Of a DNA stretch of 64,000 nucleotides, positions 45,413 through 56,215 are shown piece by piece (the first letter of the stretch is position 1; the number at the start of each line of letters is the position of its first letter). The translations under genes and the position numbers were made by a program. The stretch lies in contig NZ_CP016447.1 in NCBI RefSeq assembly GCF_001714725.1, positions 248,001 to 312,000 on the forward strand, in the 5' to 3' direction. Source of the stretch: Acidovorax sp. RAC01. GTDB taxonomy: Bacteria; Pseudomonadota; Gammaproteobacteria; Burkholderiales; Burkholderiaceae_C. The notes under the pieces were generated by a model, which was not told the DNA's origin, searched no databases, and saw nothing but the letters and a program-made list of their open reading frames with translations.

Positions 45413-46345
45413 TTAAAGGGCCTTGACCAGCTCAGGCACCGCCGCAAACAGATCGGCCTCCAGCCCATAGTCAGCCACGCTGAAGATCGGCGCCTCGGCA
45501 TCCTTGTTGATCGCCACGATCACCTTGGAGTCCTTCATGCCCGCCAAGTGCTGGATGGCGCCCGAGATGCCCGCCGCCACATATAGCTGTGGCGCCACGA
45601 TCTTGCCGGTCTGCCCCACTTGCCAGTCGTTGGGCGCGTAGCCTGCGTCCACCGCGGCGCGGCTGGCACCCAGGGCAGCGCCCAGCTTGTCGGCCAGGGG
45701 GGTCATGACTTCGTCGAACTTTTCCTTGCTGCCCAGCGCCCGGCCACCGGAGACGATGATCTTGGCGGCTGTGAGTTCGGGGCGGTCGCTCTTGGCGATT
45801 TCGCTGCCCAGGAAGCTGCTCTTGCCGTTGTCGGTTGTGGCGGCTGCGGTTTCGACGGCTGCGCTGCCACCCGTTGCGGCTGCGGCGTCAAAGCCGGTGG
45901 TGCGCACGGTGATGACCTTGACGCTGTCGCTGCTTTGCACGGTGGCAATGGCGTTGCCGGCGTAGATGGGGCGCTCAAACGTGTCGGCTGCGATGACCTT
46001 GGTGATGTCGCTGATCTGGGCGACGTCGAGCTTGGCCGCCACGCGGGGGGCGATGTTCTTGCCGCTGGCGGTGGCGGGGAACAGGATGTGGCTGTAGTTG
46101 CTGGCGATGGCCAGTACCTGGGCGGCGACGTTTTCAGCCAGGCCGTGTTCCAGGCCGGGGGCGTCGGCGTGGATGACCTTGGCAACACCCGAGATCTGGG
46201 CGGCTGCCTGTGCGGCGGCGCCGGCGTTGTGGCCTGCGACGAGCACGTGTACGTCGCCACCGCAGGCGACTGCGGCGATGACGGTGTTCAGGGTGGCGCC
46301 CTTGATGGACGCGTTGTCGTGTTCAGCAATAACGAGTACCGACAT
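45413..46345 (-). CDS. etfA: Electron transfer flavoprotein alpha subunit
   Basis: EtfA binds the redox FAD that accepts electrons from acyl-CoA dehydrogenases and passes them to ETF:quinone oxidoreductase. The 310-residue product shows the N-terminal domain ([20 protein letters not shown]) and the C-terminal FAD-binding domain with [40 protein letters not shown] and [17 protein letters not shown]. It begins on the base after the etfB stop. Confidence 0.96.
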   Translation of the reverse strand: MSVLVIAEHDNASIKGATLNTVIAAVACGGDVHVLVAGHNAGAAAQAAAQISGVAKVIHADAPGLEHGLAENVAAQVLAIASNYSHILFPATASGKNIAPRVAAKLDVAQISDITKVIAADTFERPIYAGNAIATVQSSDSVKVITVRTTGFDAAAATGGSAAVETAAATTDNGKSSFLGSEIAKSDRPELTAAKIIVSGGRALGSKEKFDEVMTPLADKLGAALGASRAAVDAGYAPNDWQVGQTGKIVAPQLYVAAGISGAIQHLAGMKDSKVIVAINKDAEAPIFSVADYGLEADLFAAVPELVKAL

Positions 46346-47095
46346 TTAGATCACCTTCGCTTCGTTCTTGAGTTTTTCGACCAGGGCCGCGACATCGGCC
46401 ACCTTGATGCCTGCGCCGCGCTTGGCGGGTTCGGTCACTTTCAGGGTTTTCAGGCGGGGGACCACGTCCACACCGAGGTCTTCGGGCTTGACGGTGTCGA
46501 GCTGCTTTTTCTTGGCCTTCATGATGTTGGGCAAGGTGACGTAGCGGGGCTCGTTCAGGCGCAGGTCGGTGGTGATGACTGCGGGGAGCGTCAGGGCCAG
46601 GGTTTCCAGGCCGCCGTCGACTTCGCGGGTCACGCTGACTTTGTCGGCTGCGAGTTCCACCTTGCTGGCGAACGTTGCCTGGGGCAGGTCGGCCAGGGCA
46701 GCCAGCATCTGGCCGGTCTGGTTGGCGTCGTCGTCGATGGCTTGTTTGCCCAGGATGATGAGCTGGGGTTGCTCTTTGTCGACCAGGGCCTTCAAGATCT
46801 TGGCGACGGCCAGGGGCTGCAGTTCGACGTCGGTCTCGACCAGGATGGCGCGGTCGGCACCAATGGCCATGGCGGTGCGCAGGGTTTCCTGGCACTGGGC
46901 CACGCCGCAGCTGACTGCGATGACTTCGGTCACCAGGCCTTTTTCTTTCAGGCGCACGGCCTCTTCAACGGCGATTTCGTCAAAGGGGTTCATGCTCATC
47001 TTCACGTTGGCGATGTCCACACCCGTGTTGTCCGATTTGACGCGGACCTTCACGTTGTAGTCCACCACGCGTTTGACAGGGACCAAGACCTTCAT
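46346..47095 (-). CDS. etfB: Electron transfer flavoprotein beta subunit
   Basis: EtfB binds AMP and forms the heterodimer with EtfA. The 249-residue protein starts [20 protein letters not shown], includes the recognition-loop region [12 protein letters not shown] and the signature [19 protein letters not shown]. It is the first gene of etfBA; a 12-bp palindrome 32 bp upstream probably regulates the operon. Confidence 0.96.
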   Translation of the reverse strand: MKVLVPVKRVVDYNVKVRVKSDNTGVDIANVKMSMNPFDEIAVEEAVRLKEKGLVTEVIAVSCGVAQCQETLRTAMAIGADRAILVETDVELQPLAVAKILKALVDKEQPQLIILGKQAIDDDANQTGQMLAALADLPQATFASKVELAADKVSVTREVDGGLETLALTLPAVITTDLRLNEPRYVTLPNIMKAKKKQLDTVKPEDLGVDVVPRLKTLKVTEPAKRGAGIKVADVAALVEKLKNEAKVI

Positions 47096-47431
47096 TGCTG
47101 CGGCTCCTAGAGTTGATTGAATTGACGTTTACGTAAACTGGAACATTCTATGCCGCACTGCACCAGGCAGGCCGCAGGGCAGAACGCATCGCATGCAGAA
47201 AAAAGAACGATCGTGCTTTTTCAGGATTATAGGCCAGTAAATCCATCCTGCGTACATCCCCACAGGAATACGGGCCATGGCCTGGGGTGAGGCGGGGCCG
47301 GCCGGGGCCCGGCGTGCCACTTGTGCCAGCGCCTCGCGGCAGAGGGGCACATGCCCCGCGCAATTTGCACACTCGCCTCCACCAGAAGGCCCTTGGGCCG
47401 CAGCACGTACATCGGCATGCGGGGTCGCGCG
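47096..47431. other. Gene-free stretch upstream of etfB
   Basis: These 336 bp lie between etfB and the mechanosensitive channel gene. Apart from the palindrome at 47127-47138, I see no convincing coding sequence, repeat or terminator. Short open frames on both strands have atypical composition and no recognisable family. Confidence 0.5.
47127..47138. promoter_or_regulatory. Palindrome GTTTACGTAAAC upstream of etfBA
   Basis: A perfect 12-bp palindrome within TTGACGTTTACGTAAACTGG, 32 bp before the etfB ATG. ACGT-centred motifs of this kind are described, as far as I recall, for LiuR (MerR family), which controls branched-chain amino acid and etf genes in proteobacteria. Confidence 0.55.
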
Positions 47432-48838
47432 TCAGGGTGAAAGCCCGTGGCCCTGCGATGGCTCGCGCAGCGAAGGCGATGGAGCCCCCGGCCGTGCGCC
47501 GGCCGGCATCTCAGCGCTCTGGAAATGCACCACGCGCTGGGGAAACGGTACTTCCACATGGTGCTCGCGCAAGGCGCGAAGAATCGCCATGTTGATCTGC
47601 GAGCGCAGCCCCAGGGTGCCGTTCTCGGGGTCTGCAATCCAGAACCCCACCGTGAACTCCAGCCCGTCGGCACCAAACGCGCTCAGCGCCACGGCCGGTG
47701 CAGGCTCGCGCAGCACGCGCGGGCTGACCAGCGCGGCCTCGCCCAGCAGGCGCGCGACCAGATCGACATCCGAGTCGTACGCCACGCTGACCACCGTGGA
47801 CATCCACACCTGCGGGTCCGAGAGCGACAGGTTTTCCACCCGCTGGGTGATCAGAAGCTCATTCGGCACGATGGATTCGCGGCCCGACGGCGAGCGAATG
47901 ACGGTGTAGCGCGCGTTGATCTGGGTGATGCGGCCCTCGAACGCATCGAGCTTGACGTTGTCGCCAATGCGCATGCTGCGCTCGGCCAGGATCACAAAAC
48001 CGCTCACGTAGTTGGCCGCCAGCTTTTGCAGCCCAAAACCGATGCCCACCCCCACGGCGCCACCCAGCACCGAAAGCGCCGTCAGGTCGATGCCCACCGC
48101 CGACAGGGCCATGATGAGGCCCACAAACACCAGCACCGCACGCAGGGCGTTGCTGATGGCCTTGCGCAGCGACAGCTCGCTGCCGGTGGCCGCGCGCAGC
48201 AGCCGTGCCTCGATGGCTGCAGAGATCCACAGCGCCACCAGCAGCACGGCCCCGGCGGTGATGGCGCCCTCGATCATCGTGCGCACCGACAGCGTCGATG
48301 CACCCACCTTCCAGCTGATCTTGTCGAGCTCCTGCAGCACCAGCGGCAGCAGGCCGGTGACCCACAGCACCATGCCCAGCCAAGCCATCCACGAGATGCT
48401 GCGCTCGATCGGCCGCACCCAGGCCGACTGCGGAAACGCCACCTGCAGCACCTTGACGCCGATGCGGATCACCACCAGCGACACCAGCACCGGAATGGCC
48501 ACCTTGAAGACGGCCAGCGGCACCCACTGCGCGGCCAGCGTACGCGCCAGGTAGCCCAGGCTCAGCAGCACCAGCGGAAACAGCGCGCCGTCGACCATGC
48601 TCGATCCGAACCAGATCGACCGCGGGTCCTTGTCATGGATGCGGCGGCGCAACGCCCACACCACCGTCCAGGCCGCTGCCACGCACGCCACCAGCAAACC
48701 CAGCTCGACCAGCACGGAAGGCTGCGTGAACGCCTGCGCCCACTGGTCCAGGTCAGAGATCATCGACGGGGCTTCGGCGGCAGGCGCCGCGTTACCAGAC
48801 CCGGTACCGCCCACACCATCGGCCACAGGATTTGCCAT
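47432..48838 (-). CDS. Mechanosensitive ion channel, MscS family
   Basis: The 468-residue protein has an N-terminal membrane region of about five helices and an MscS core. The pore helix carries LSVLGGAVGVGIGFGLQKLAANYVSGF, the family hallmark, followed by the beta domain VKLDAFEGRITQINARYTVIR and SPSGRESIVPNELLI. Such channels release solutes during hypo-osmotic shock. The ATG at 48838 shares one base with the stop of the enoyl-CoA hydratase gene (TGATG), indicating coupling. The C-terminal about 30 residues are Pro/Ser-rich and not conserved. Confidence 0.9.
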   Translation of the reverse strand: MANPVADGVGGTGSGNAAPAAEAPSMISDLDQWAQAFTQPSVLVELGLLVACVAAAWTVVWALRRRIHDKDPRSIWFGSSMVDGALFPLVLLSLGYLARTLAAQWVPLAVFKVAIPVLVSLVVIRIGVKVLQVAFPQSAWVRPIERSISWMAWLGMVLWVTGLLPLVLQELDKISWKVGASTLSVRTMIEGAITAGAVLLVALWISAAIEARLLRAATGSELSLRKAISNALRAVLVFVGLIMALSAVGIDLTALSVLGGAVGVGIGFGLQKLAANYVSGFVILAERSMRIGDNVKLDAFEGRITQINARYTVIRSPSGRESIVPNELLITQRVENLSLSDPQVWMSTVVSVAYDSDVDLVARLLGEAALVSPRVLREPAPAVALSAFGADGLEFTVGFWIADPENGTLGLRSQINMAILRALREHHVEVPFPQRVVHFQSAEMPAGARPGAPSPSLREPSQGHGLSP

Positions 48839-49629
48839 CAGCGTTTCCAGTCGGGCTGGCGCTTTTCGGCGAACGCGCGGGCGCCCTCTTGCGCTGCCGC
48901 ATCCATCATGTTCACCGCCATCGCCTGGCCCGCCAGCTGGTAGGCAGCATCGATACCGAGTTCACGCTGCTGGTGCACCAGCGCCTTGCCCATGGCCACC
49001 GCCACACGCGGTTTTTCGACGATGGACTGCACGAGTTTTTCGACCTCGGCATCGAGCAGGTCTGCGGGCACCACGCGGTTGACCAGACCCTGCGCCAGCG
49101 CCGTCTGCGCATCGATGAAGTCGCCCGTGAGCAGCATTTCCATCGCACGCTTGGCAGGCACATTGCGCACCAGCGGCACGCTGGGCGTGGCGCAGAAAAG
49201 GCCGTAGTGAATGCCGCTGGTGGCAAACGTCGCAGCATCGGCCGCCACGGCCAGATCACACTGCGCCACCAGCTGGCAGCCGGCCGCGGTGGCCATGCCG
49301 TGCACGCGGGCAATCACCGGCACCGGCAGCCTGTGGATGGCCAGCATGACCTTGCTGCACTGGGCAAACAGCGCCTGGTACCACGCCAGGTCAGGGTGCG
49401 CAGCCATGTCCTTGAGGTTGTGCCCCGCACAGAACGCCCGGCCGTTGGCCGCCAGCACCACAGCCCGCGCCGTCTCGTCGCGCGCCACGCCGTCCAGCGC
49501 CTGCTGCAGCGCGGCCAGCATGTCGCTGCCCAGGGCGTTGAAACGCGCGGAGTCATTCAGCGTGAGGGTGACCACACCGCGGGCGTCGCGGGTGGTTTGC
49601 AACAGTTCATTCGGATTCGTGGGTGTCAT
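48838..49629 (-). CDS. Enoyl-CoA hydratase/isomerase family protein
   Basis: The 263-residue crotonase-fold protein hydrates or isomerises acyl-CoA intermediates. The oxyanion-hole segments AFCAGHNLKDMAAHPD and VHGMATAAGCQLVAQCDLAVA are present. The catalytic Glu positions of short-chain enoyl-CoA hydratases are not obvious (the second site reads GIHYGLFCATPSVPL), so it may be a variant such as an EchA/ECHDC3-like member. The ATG at 49629 has a GAGGAAAGAGAT site; upstream open sequence is not family-like. Confidence 0.85.
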   Translation of the reverse strand: MTPTNPNELLQTTRDARGVVTLTLNDSARFNALGSDMLAALQQALDGVARDETARAVVLAANGRAFCAGHNLKDMAAHPDLAWYQALFAQCSKVMLAIHRLPVPVIARVHGMATAAGCQLVAQCDLAVAADAATFATSGIHYGLFCATPSVPLVRNVPAKRAMEMLLTGDFIDAQTALAQGLVNRVVPADLLDAEVEKLVQSIVEKPRVAVAMGKALVHQQRELGIDAAYQLAGQAMAVNMMDAAAQEGARAFAEKRQPDWKR

Positions 49630-49779
49630 GCGTATCTCTTTCCTCAGAGGCTGGCCGCCGAAACCGGCGCGGCCCAGGCCAGCGAACGCCGCGCAAGGGC
49701 CGCCCCGCCGCGCTGGCATCGTTCCCCAGCCCGGCGAGGCCGAGAGAAGGGGACGCCGCACAGCGGCTCAGGGGGATGG

Positions 49780-50733
49780 TCACAAGTCCGCGAGCACCCG
49801 CAGATGCGCTTCCACGCTGCGCGCCAGCGGCGACATCACGTAGCCGCCTTCCAGGCACGACACGATACGGCCCTTGGAAAAGCGCTTGGCCACATCCATG
49901 ATGCGCTGCGTCATCCAGGCGTAGTCCTGCTCGGTCAGGCCCAGCTGGCCCATGTCGTCCTCGCGGTGGCCGTCAAAGCCCGCGCTCACAAAGATCATCT
50001 CGGGCTTGAAGGCCTCCAGCCGGGGCATCCACATCATCTCGATGAGCTCGCGGATGTCCATGCCGCGCGTGTAGGCGGCCACGGGCACGTTGACCATGTT
50101 GGGCGCCGGATCGTGGTCGCCGCTGTAGGGGTAGAACGGGTGCTGGAAGATGCTGACCATCAGCGCACGCGGGTCGTGCGCCAGGATGTCTTCGGTGCCG
50201 TTGCCGTGGTGCACGTCAAAGTCCACCACCGCCACGCGCTTGAGGTTGTAGCGCTGCAGCGCGTACTTGGCGGCCACCGCCACGTTGTTGAAAAAGCAAA
50301 AACCCATGGCCTTGCTGCGGCCGGCATGGTGGCCCGGCGGGCGCACGGCACAAAAGGCGTTCTGGATCTCGCCGGCCATCACGGCGTCGGTGGCTGCCAG
50401 TGCCGCGCCCGCGGCACGCAGCGATGCGGTCCAGGTGTGGGCGTTGATGGAGGTGTCGGTGTCGATCTGCGCGTACTGGGGGCCGCCGGCCAGCAGTTCT
50501 TCATTGAGCCGATCGGACATCCCGCGCATGGCTGCCACGTGCATGCGGTCGTGGGCCAGCTCGATGTCGGCCAGCGAAGCCTCGGGGGCCTCGTAGCGTT
50601 CCAGCGCATCCGCCACGCCGGTGATCAGCAACCGGTCTTCAATCGCATCGAGCCTTTCGGGGCATTCGGGGTGGCCCGGTCCCATCTCGTGTTTCCAGCA
50701 ATCCCGATGGGTGAAATAGCCCGTCTTGCTCAC
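49780..50733 (-). CDS. HDAC-like (AcuC/AphA family) deacetylase
   Basis: The 317-residue protein belongs to the zinc-dependent histone-deacetylase-like amidohydrolases, which in bacteria remove acetyl groups from proteins, polyamines or other small amides. The motifs AVRPPGHHAGRSKAMGFCFFNN, VVDFDVHHGNGTEDIL (zinc ligands) and FVSAGFDGHREDDMGQL are complete. I chose a GTG start at 50733, which follows GGGGA at 8 nt. The next ATG upstream (50796) would overlap the divergent MoxR gene. Confidence 0.87.
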   Translation of the reverse strand: MSKTGYFTHRDCWKHEMGPGHPECPERLDAIEDRLLITGVADALERYEAPEASLADIELAHDRMHVAAMRGMSDRLNEELLAGGPQYAQIDTDTSINAHTWTASLRAAGAALAATDAVMAGEIQNAFCAVRPPGHHAGRSKAMGFCFFNNVAVAAKYALQRYNLKRVAVVDFDVHHGNGTEDILAHDPRALMVSIFQHPFYPYSGDHDPAPNMVNVPVAAYTRGMDIRELIEMMWMPRLEAFKPEMIFVSAGFDGHREDDMGQLGLTEQDYAWMTQRIMDVAKRFSKGRIVSCLEGGYVMSPLARSVEAHLRVLADL

Positions 50734-50786
50734 AGTCTTGTCCCCGCGTGTCGCATTTTTCCTGGATTTTCGGATAACGTCATGCC

Positions 50787-51707
<921 letters not shown>

Positions 51708-51721
51708 AGGCGGGCCGCACC

Positions 51722-52780
51722 GTGAGCACTGCGATCGACCCGCCCGGCGCACCAGCCGCCGGTGCTGTGCGCGCCGGGTGGCGTGGCACGCTGGCCGCCA
51801 TCTCGCCCTGGGCGGCCCTGCGCCGCCGCTTTCGTACGTGGTGGCAGGCACGCCTGCCCCTGAGCGACACCCTCACCCTCACCCAGCGCAACGTGTACAT
51901 CCTGCCGACGGCCTCGGGCTGGATGCTGGCGCTGACACTGCTGGTGCTGCTGGTGGCCTCCATCAACTACCAGCTCAACCTGGGCTACCTGCTCACGTTT
52001 CTGCTGGCGGGCAGCGCTGTGGTTGGCATGCACATCTGCCACGCCAACCTGCGCGGGCTGACACTGCACCTCAATGCACCCGAGCCGCACTTTCTGGGCA
52101 GCGCCGCGGCGATCGAGGTCCAGCTTTCCAGCGACCGCAAGAGCGCCCGCTATGGCGTGGCGTTGTCAGTGCACGGTGACGGCAGCGAAACCCACCACTG
52201 GGCCTGGACCGACGTGCCCGCACAAGGCACCTCCACGGTGCAGATTGCCTTCAAGCCCCCGCGCCGCGGACTGCACCGCATTCCCACCCTCACGGCCGAA
52301 ACACGCTTTCCGCTGGGCACCTTTCGGGTGTGGACCTACTGGCGCCCCGCAGCCCAGGTGCTGGTGTACCCCACGCCCGAGACCCCCGCCCCGCCCCTGC
52401 CCGCAGGCGAGCCGCGCGGTGGCGGCACGGGCAGCGCGCAATCGCAGGGCATTGGCGAGTTCGACGGCGTGCGGGCCTACCGGCGCGGCGATCCGCTCAA
52501 GCTGGTGGTCTGGAAGAAAGCCGCCAAGTCGCTGGCCACCGGTACCGACGACCTCGTGAGCCGCGACGCGCAGCAGGCCCAGCGGCATGAACTGTGGCTC
52601 GACATGAACCTGGCCACCCTGCAATACCCCGAAGCCCGCATCTCGCGCCTGACGGCCTGGGTGCTGCAGGCAGACCGGCTGGGCCTGGACTACGGCCTGC
52701 GTGTGGCGGGCACCGAGATCGCGCCCGACACGGGTGCTGCCCACCGGCGGCGTTGTCTGGAAACCCTGGCGCTGCTGTAA
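51722..52780 (+). CDS. DUF58-domain protein
   Basis: Second gene of the common moxR-DUF58-transglutaminase set. The 352-residue product has two membrane helices near the N-terminus (about 62-105) and a VWA-like DUF58 region containing IGEFDGVRAYRRGDPLKLVVWKKAAKS, the family signature. The role is unknown but is thought to depend on the MoxR chaperone. A GTG at 51722 is taken as start; the open frame extends further upstream into moxR. Confidence 0.85.
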   Translation: MSTAIDPPGAPAAGAVRAGWRGTLAAISPWAALRRRFRTWWQARLPLSDTLTLTQRNVYILPTASGWMLALTLLVLLVASINYQLNLGYLLTFLLAGSAVVGMHICHANLRGLTLHLNAPEPHFLGSAAAIEVQLSSDRKSARYGVALSVHGDGSETHHWAWTDVPAQGTSTVQIAFKPPRRGLHRIPTLTAETRFPLGTFRVWTYWRPAAQVLVYPTPETPAPPLPAGEPRGGGTGSAQSQGIGEFDGVRAYRRGDPLKLVVWKKAAKSLATGTDDLVSRDAQQAQRHELWLDMNLATLQYPEARISRLTAWVLQADRLGLDYGLRVAGTEIAPDTGAAHRRRCLETLALL

Positions 52781-52824
52781 ACCATTCGGGACCCATTTTC
52801 TAGTCGAAATACCCCCTGCCGCTT

Positions 52825-52860
52825 GCCATAAAAGCCCCGATAGCTATCAAAAACGTAGCA
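52825..52860 (+). repeat. Partial copy of the dispersed AT-rich repeat (copy 6)
   Basis: Contains AAAAGCCCCGATAGCTATCA followed by AAAACGTAGCA, the right end of the family, 28 bp before the transglutaminase ATG in a 107-bp gap. Confidence 0.5.
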
Positions 52861-52887
52861 ACATTCAACCCCAGCGACACCCCCCAG

Positions 52888-54948
52888 ATGACCCTGCGCC
52901 AGACCTTCGCATCCCTGCCCCGCGACGCGCGCGACACGCTGTTTTTGCTGTTCGTGATCGTGTGGGTCATCGCGCCGCAGGTGGGCAACCTGCCGGGCTG
53001 GGCCACGCTGCTGGCCGGGGGACTGATGCTGTGGCGGGGCTGGCTGGCCTGGAAGGGCCTGCCCCTGCCCAGCCGCTGGACGCTGCTGGTCTTTGTGGGG
53101 GCGGCGGTGGCTGGCACGCTGTTCACGCACCGCACCATTCTCGGGCGCGATGCGGGGGTGACGCTCATCGTGATGCTGCTGGCGCTCAAGATGCTGGAGC
53201 TGCGCGCCCGCCGCGATGCCATGGTGGTGTTCTTCCTGGGCTTTTTCACCATGCTCAGCAACTTCTTTTATTCGCAGTCGCTCCTGACCGCTGCGGCGAT
53301 GCTGGTGGCGCTGCTGGGCTTGCTCACGGCACTGGTCAACGCCCACATGCCGGTGGGCAGGCCACCCCTGTCGCAGTCGATGCGCACGGCGGCGCGCATG
53401 GCGCTGCTGGGCGCGCCCATCATGGCAGCGCTGTTCATGCTGTTCCCGCGCATGGCCCCGCTGTGGGGTGTGCCCAGCGACGCCATGTCCGGGCGCAGCG
53501 GTCTCTCGGGCGTGATGAAGATCGGCAATGTGGCGCAGCTGGCGCTGGACGATGGCGTGGCCATGCGCATCCGGTTCGAGACACCTGGCGGCGAGGCACC
53601 GCCCCAAAGTGACCTCTACTTCCGCGGCCCTGTGTTTGGCTCCTTCACGGGCTCCGAATGGCTGCCCTCGTCTGACCGTGCCGGCGACATCATTGCGGGC
53701 AGGCCCACACCGCCCGCCAACCTGCGCACCCTGGGCGAGCCGCTGCGTTACGAGGTCATTCTGGAGCCTCACAAGCATCCATGGCTGCTCGTCCTGGACG
53801 CGGCCTCTGAAAAACCCGAGATTGCCAACGCCGGTGTTTTCATGACCCAGGAGCTGCAGTGGCTTGCCATGCGCCCGATCACCGACGTCGTGCGCTACCG
53901 GGCCACCAGCTATTCGCAATTTGCGCATGGCCCCCTGAGCATGACGCCAGCGCTGCGCGCGTACACGGAGCTGCCGGCGGGCTTCAACCCTCGCACGCTG
54001 GAGCTGGCACAGCAGCTGCGCAACGACCCGCGCATCGCGCTCAACCCCGCGCAGGACAACACACCGGCACTGGTCGAAGCCGCCCTGGCGCGGTTGCGCA
54101 CCGGCGGCTTCGTGTACACGCTTGACCCGGGCGTCTACGGCCAGCACACGGCCGACGAGTTCTGGTTTGACCGCAAGGAGGGCTTTTGCGAGCACATCGC
54201 CTCAGCGTTCGTCGTGCTGCTGCGCGCCATGGACATCCCCGCACGCATCGTCACCGGTTACCAGGGCGGTGAACGCAATCCGGTGGACTCCCTCTGGACC
54301 GTGCGCCAGAGCGATGCCCACGCATGGACCGAAGTCTGGATGGCCGGTAAGGGTTGGGTGCGGGTAGACCCGACCAGTGCGGTGTCACCCGGCCGTACCG
54401 GCGCCTTCCAGCGTCTGCAGGCGCCGCGCGGAGCGTTTGCCACCGCCGTGGGCACTTTGAGCCCCGGCCTCGCAGAGAACATGCGGGCGGTGTGGGAGGC
54501 CGTCAACAGCCGCTGGAACCAGTGGGTGCTGAACTACACCCAGTCGCGCCAGATGGATCTGCTCAAGGCGCTCGGGTTCGAGTCGCCCAGCTGGCAGGAC
54601 CTGACTGTGGTGCTCGGCTTCCTGGTGCTGAGCTTTGCCCTCGGCGGCGTGGGATGGAGCCTGTGGGAGCGCAGCCAGCACGACCCCTGGCTGCGCCTGC
54701 TGGCCCGCTCACGCCGGCGCATGGCGCTGGCGGGCCTGCCCCTGCCGGACCACCTGCCGCCGCGGACGATGGCGCAGCGCGTACAGGCGCAGTTCGGTGC
54801 GGACGGCGCAGCGGTGGCCGACTGGCTGCTGCGCCTGGAACGCCTGCGCTACGCGCCCAACGCGAACGCAGCCCACGCAGCGTTGGCCGACCTGCGCCGC
54901 GAGTACCGCGCCTTGCGCTGGCCCAAGGCCAACCCGCCCCGCCCATAA
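52888..54948 (+). CDS. TgpA-type membrane transglutaminase-like protein
   Basis: The 686-residue protein has about six N-terminal membrane helices (residues 15-190), a DUF3488 region, a periplasmic transglutaminase-like domain (about 350-520), and a further helix near 575. The Cys-His-Asp triad is complete: KEGFCEHIASAFVVLLRAM (Cys), SDAHAWTEVW (His) and WVRVDPTSAV (Asp). TgpA of Pseudomonas is the best studied relative and is important for growth; its physiological substrate is not known. It completes the moxR-DUF58 operon. Confidence 0.88.
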   Translation: MTLRQTFASLPRDARDTLFLLFVIVWVIAPQVGNLPGWATLLAGGLMLWRGWLAWKGLPLPSRWTLLVFVGAAVAGTLFTHRTILGRDAGVTLIVMLLALKMLELRARRDAMVVFFLGFFTMLSNFFYSQSLLTAAAMLVALLGLLTALVNAHMPVGRPPLSQSMRTAARMALLGAPIMAALFMLFPRMAPLWGVPSDAMSGRSGLSGVMKIGNVAQLALDDGVAMRIRFETPGGEAPPQSDLYFRGPVFGSFTGSEWLPSSDRAGDIIAGRPTPPANLRTLGEPLRYEVILEPHKHPWLLVLDAASEKPEIANAGVFMTQELQWLAMRPITDVVRYRATSYSQFAHGPLSMTPALRAYTELPAGFNPRTLELAQQLRNDPRIALNPAQDNTPALVEAALARLRTGGFVYTLDPGVYGQHTADEFWFDRKEGFCEHIASAFVVLLRAMDIPARIVTGYQGGERNPVDSLWTVRQSDAHAWTEVWMAGKGWVRVDPTSAVSPGRTGAFQRLQAPRGAFATAVGTLSPGLAENMRAVWEAVNSRWNQWVLNYTQSRQMDLLKALGFESPSWQDLTVVLGFLVLSFALGGVGWSLWERSQHDPWLRLLARSRRRMALAGLPLPDHLPPRTMAQRVQAQFGADGAAVADWLLRLERLRYAPNANAAHAALADLRREYRALRWPKANPPRP

Positions 54949-55014
54949 GCCATCGCACGGGCGGCAGGGCCGCCCAATCTGCCGAAACACCCCGGCGCAC
55001 CGCACGACAATCCC

Positions 55015-56142
55015 ATGGCAATGAACACCGCACCACGAAGCACCGCGATCGCTACATTTTTAATAGCATTCAGCCTTACTGCAGCAAGCGCCAGCCCGCA
55101 AAAAACATCCAAACCTGCGAAGCCTGCCGCCACCCGGGCTGCCGCGGCTGCAGGCCAAGCCCATGCCGGTGCCAAGGCACCCGTGTTCTACGCCTCGCGC
55201 CCCGAGGCCCTGCAGTTTGCCGACGACCTGGCCGCCCGACGCGACCTCGACCGCGAATGGGTGCGCCAGGCCATCGGGCAGGCCCGGTTCCTGCCGCAGG
55301 TGCCCCGGCTGATGCTGCCGCCGCCCAAGGGCACCCCCAAAAACTGGCGCGCATACCGCAGCCGCTTCATCGACCCCATCCGCATCCGCGCGGGCGTGCG
55401 CTTCTGGCAGGACAACCAGGCGGCGCTGGAGCGGGCCGAACGCGAGTACGGCGTACCGGCCGAGATCATCGTGGGCATCATCGGTGTGGAGACGATCTAC
55501 GGCCAGCAGATGGGGACCTTTCGCGTGATGGATGCGCTGGCCACGCTGGCGTTCGACTTCCCCGGCGCACACCCGCGCGCGCCAGAGCGCACCGAGTTCT
55601 TCCGGCGCGAGCTGGAGCAGTTTCTGAGCCTGTCCAACCGCAGCGGCACCGACCCGTTCGAGGCGCGCGGCAGCTACGCCGGGGCCATGGGGCTGGGCCA
55701 GTTCATGCCATCGAGCTGGGTGCGCTACGCCATCGACTACGACGGCGACGGACGCGTGGACCTGTTCAAGAGCCCGGCCGACGCCATCGGCTCGGTGGCC
55801 AACTACTTTCGCGGGCACGGGTGGACGCCCGGCATGCCCACGCATTTCAGCGTGGAGTTCGACACCGCCCGCCTGCAGCTCGATGAGCTGCTGGCGCCGG
55901 ACATCCTGCCCACCTTCAGCGCAGCCAGCATGCAGGCCAAGGGTGCCGTGCTCGACGCGGCCGGTGCCCAGCACGCCGGCCCGCTGGCACTGGTGGAGCT
56001 GCAAAACGGCGCCGAGCCACCCAGCTACGTGGCTGGCACCGAAAACTTCTACGCCATCACGCGCTACAACTGGTCCAGCTACTACGCCATGTCCGTCATC
56101 GACCTGGGTCGCGAGGTGACCGCCGCACGCCGCGGCCAGTGA
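55015..56142 (+). CDS. mltB: Membrane-bound lytic murein transglycosylase B
   Basis: MltB cleaves peptidoglycan to 1,6-anhydro-muropeptides. The 375-residue product has a signal peptide (about 1-27) and a lysozyme-like domain with the catalytic Glu in IIGVETIYGQQMGTF and the family stretches GSYAGAMGLGQFMPSSWVRYA and SVANYFRGHGW. No lipobox cysteine is seen, so it may be soluble or N-terminally anchored. Residues about 13-30 of the signal peptide are encoded by a copy of the dispersed repeat. Confidence 0.92.
   Translation: MAMNTAPRSTAIATFLIAFSLTAASASPQKTSKPAKPAATRAAAAAGQAHAGAKAPVFYASRPEALQFADDLAARRDLDREWVRQAIGQARFLPQVPRLMLPPPKGTPKNWRAYRSRFIDPIRIRAGVRFWQDNQAALERAEREYGVPAEIIVGIIGVETIYGQQMGTFRVMDALATLAFDFPGAHPRAPERTEFFRRELEQFLSLSNRSGTDPFEARGSYAGAMGLGQFMPSSWVRYAIDYDGDGRVDLFKSPADAIGSVANYFRGHGWTPGMPTHFSVEFDTARLQLDELLAPDILPTFSAASMQAKGAVLDAAGAQHAGPLALVELQNGAEPPSYVAGTENFYAITRYNWSSYYAMSVIDLGREVTAARRGQ
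55051..55106 (-). repeat. Dispersed AT-rich repeat forming part of the MltB signal peptide (copy 7)
   Basis: GCTACATTTTTAATAGCATT, then GCAGCAAGCGCCAGCC, then AAAAAACAT match the reverse-oriented family. The sequence is in frame and encodes most of the hydrophobic core of the signal peptide (TFLIAFSLTAASAS). Confidence 0.5.
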
Positions 56143-56215
56143 GGGCCCGGGTGCGCCGGGGTGCCAGGCGCGCGTGCGACGGCCCCGCGTGGGCGCAGCG
56201 CCATCACGCGCTGTC

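Noticed and set aside
47129..47350. A small minus-strand gene between etfB and the MscS gene
   Set aside because: The possible 73-residue product has no family, no ribosome binding site and atypical composition.
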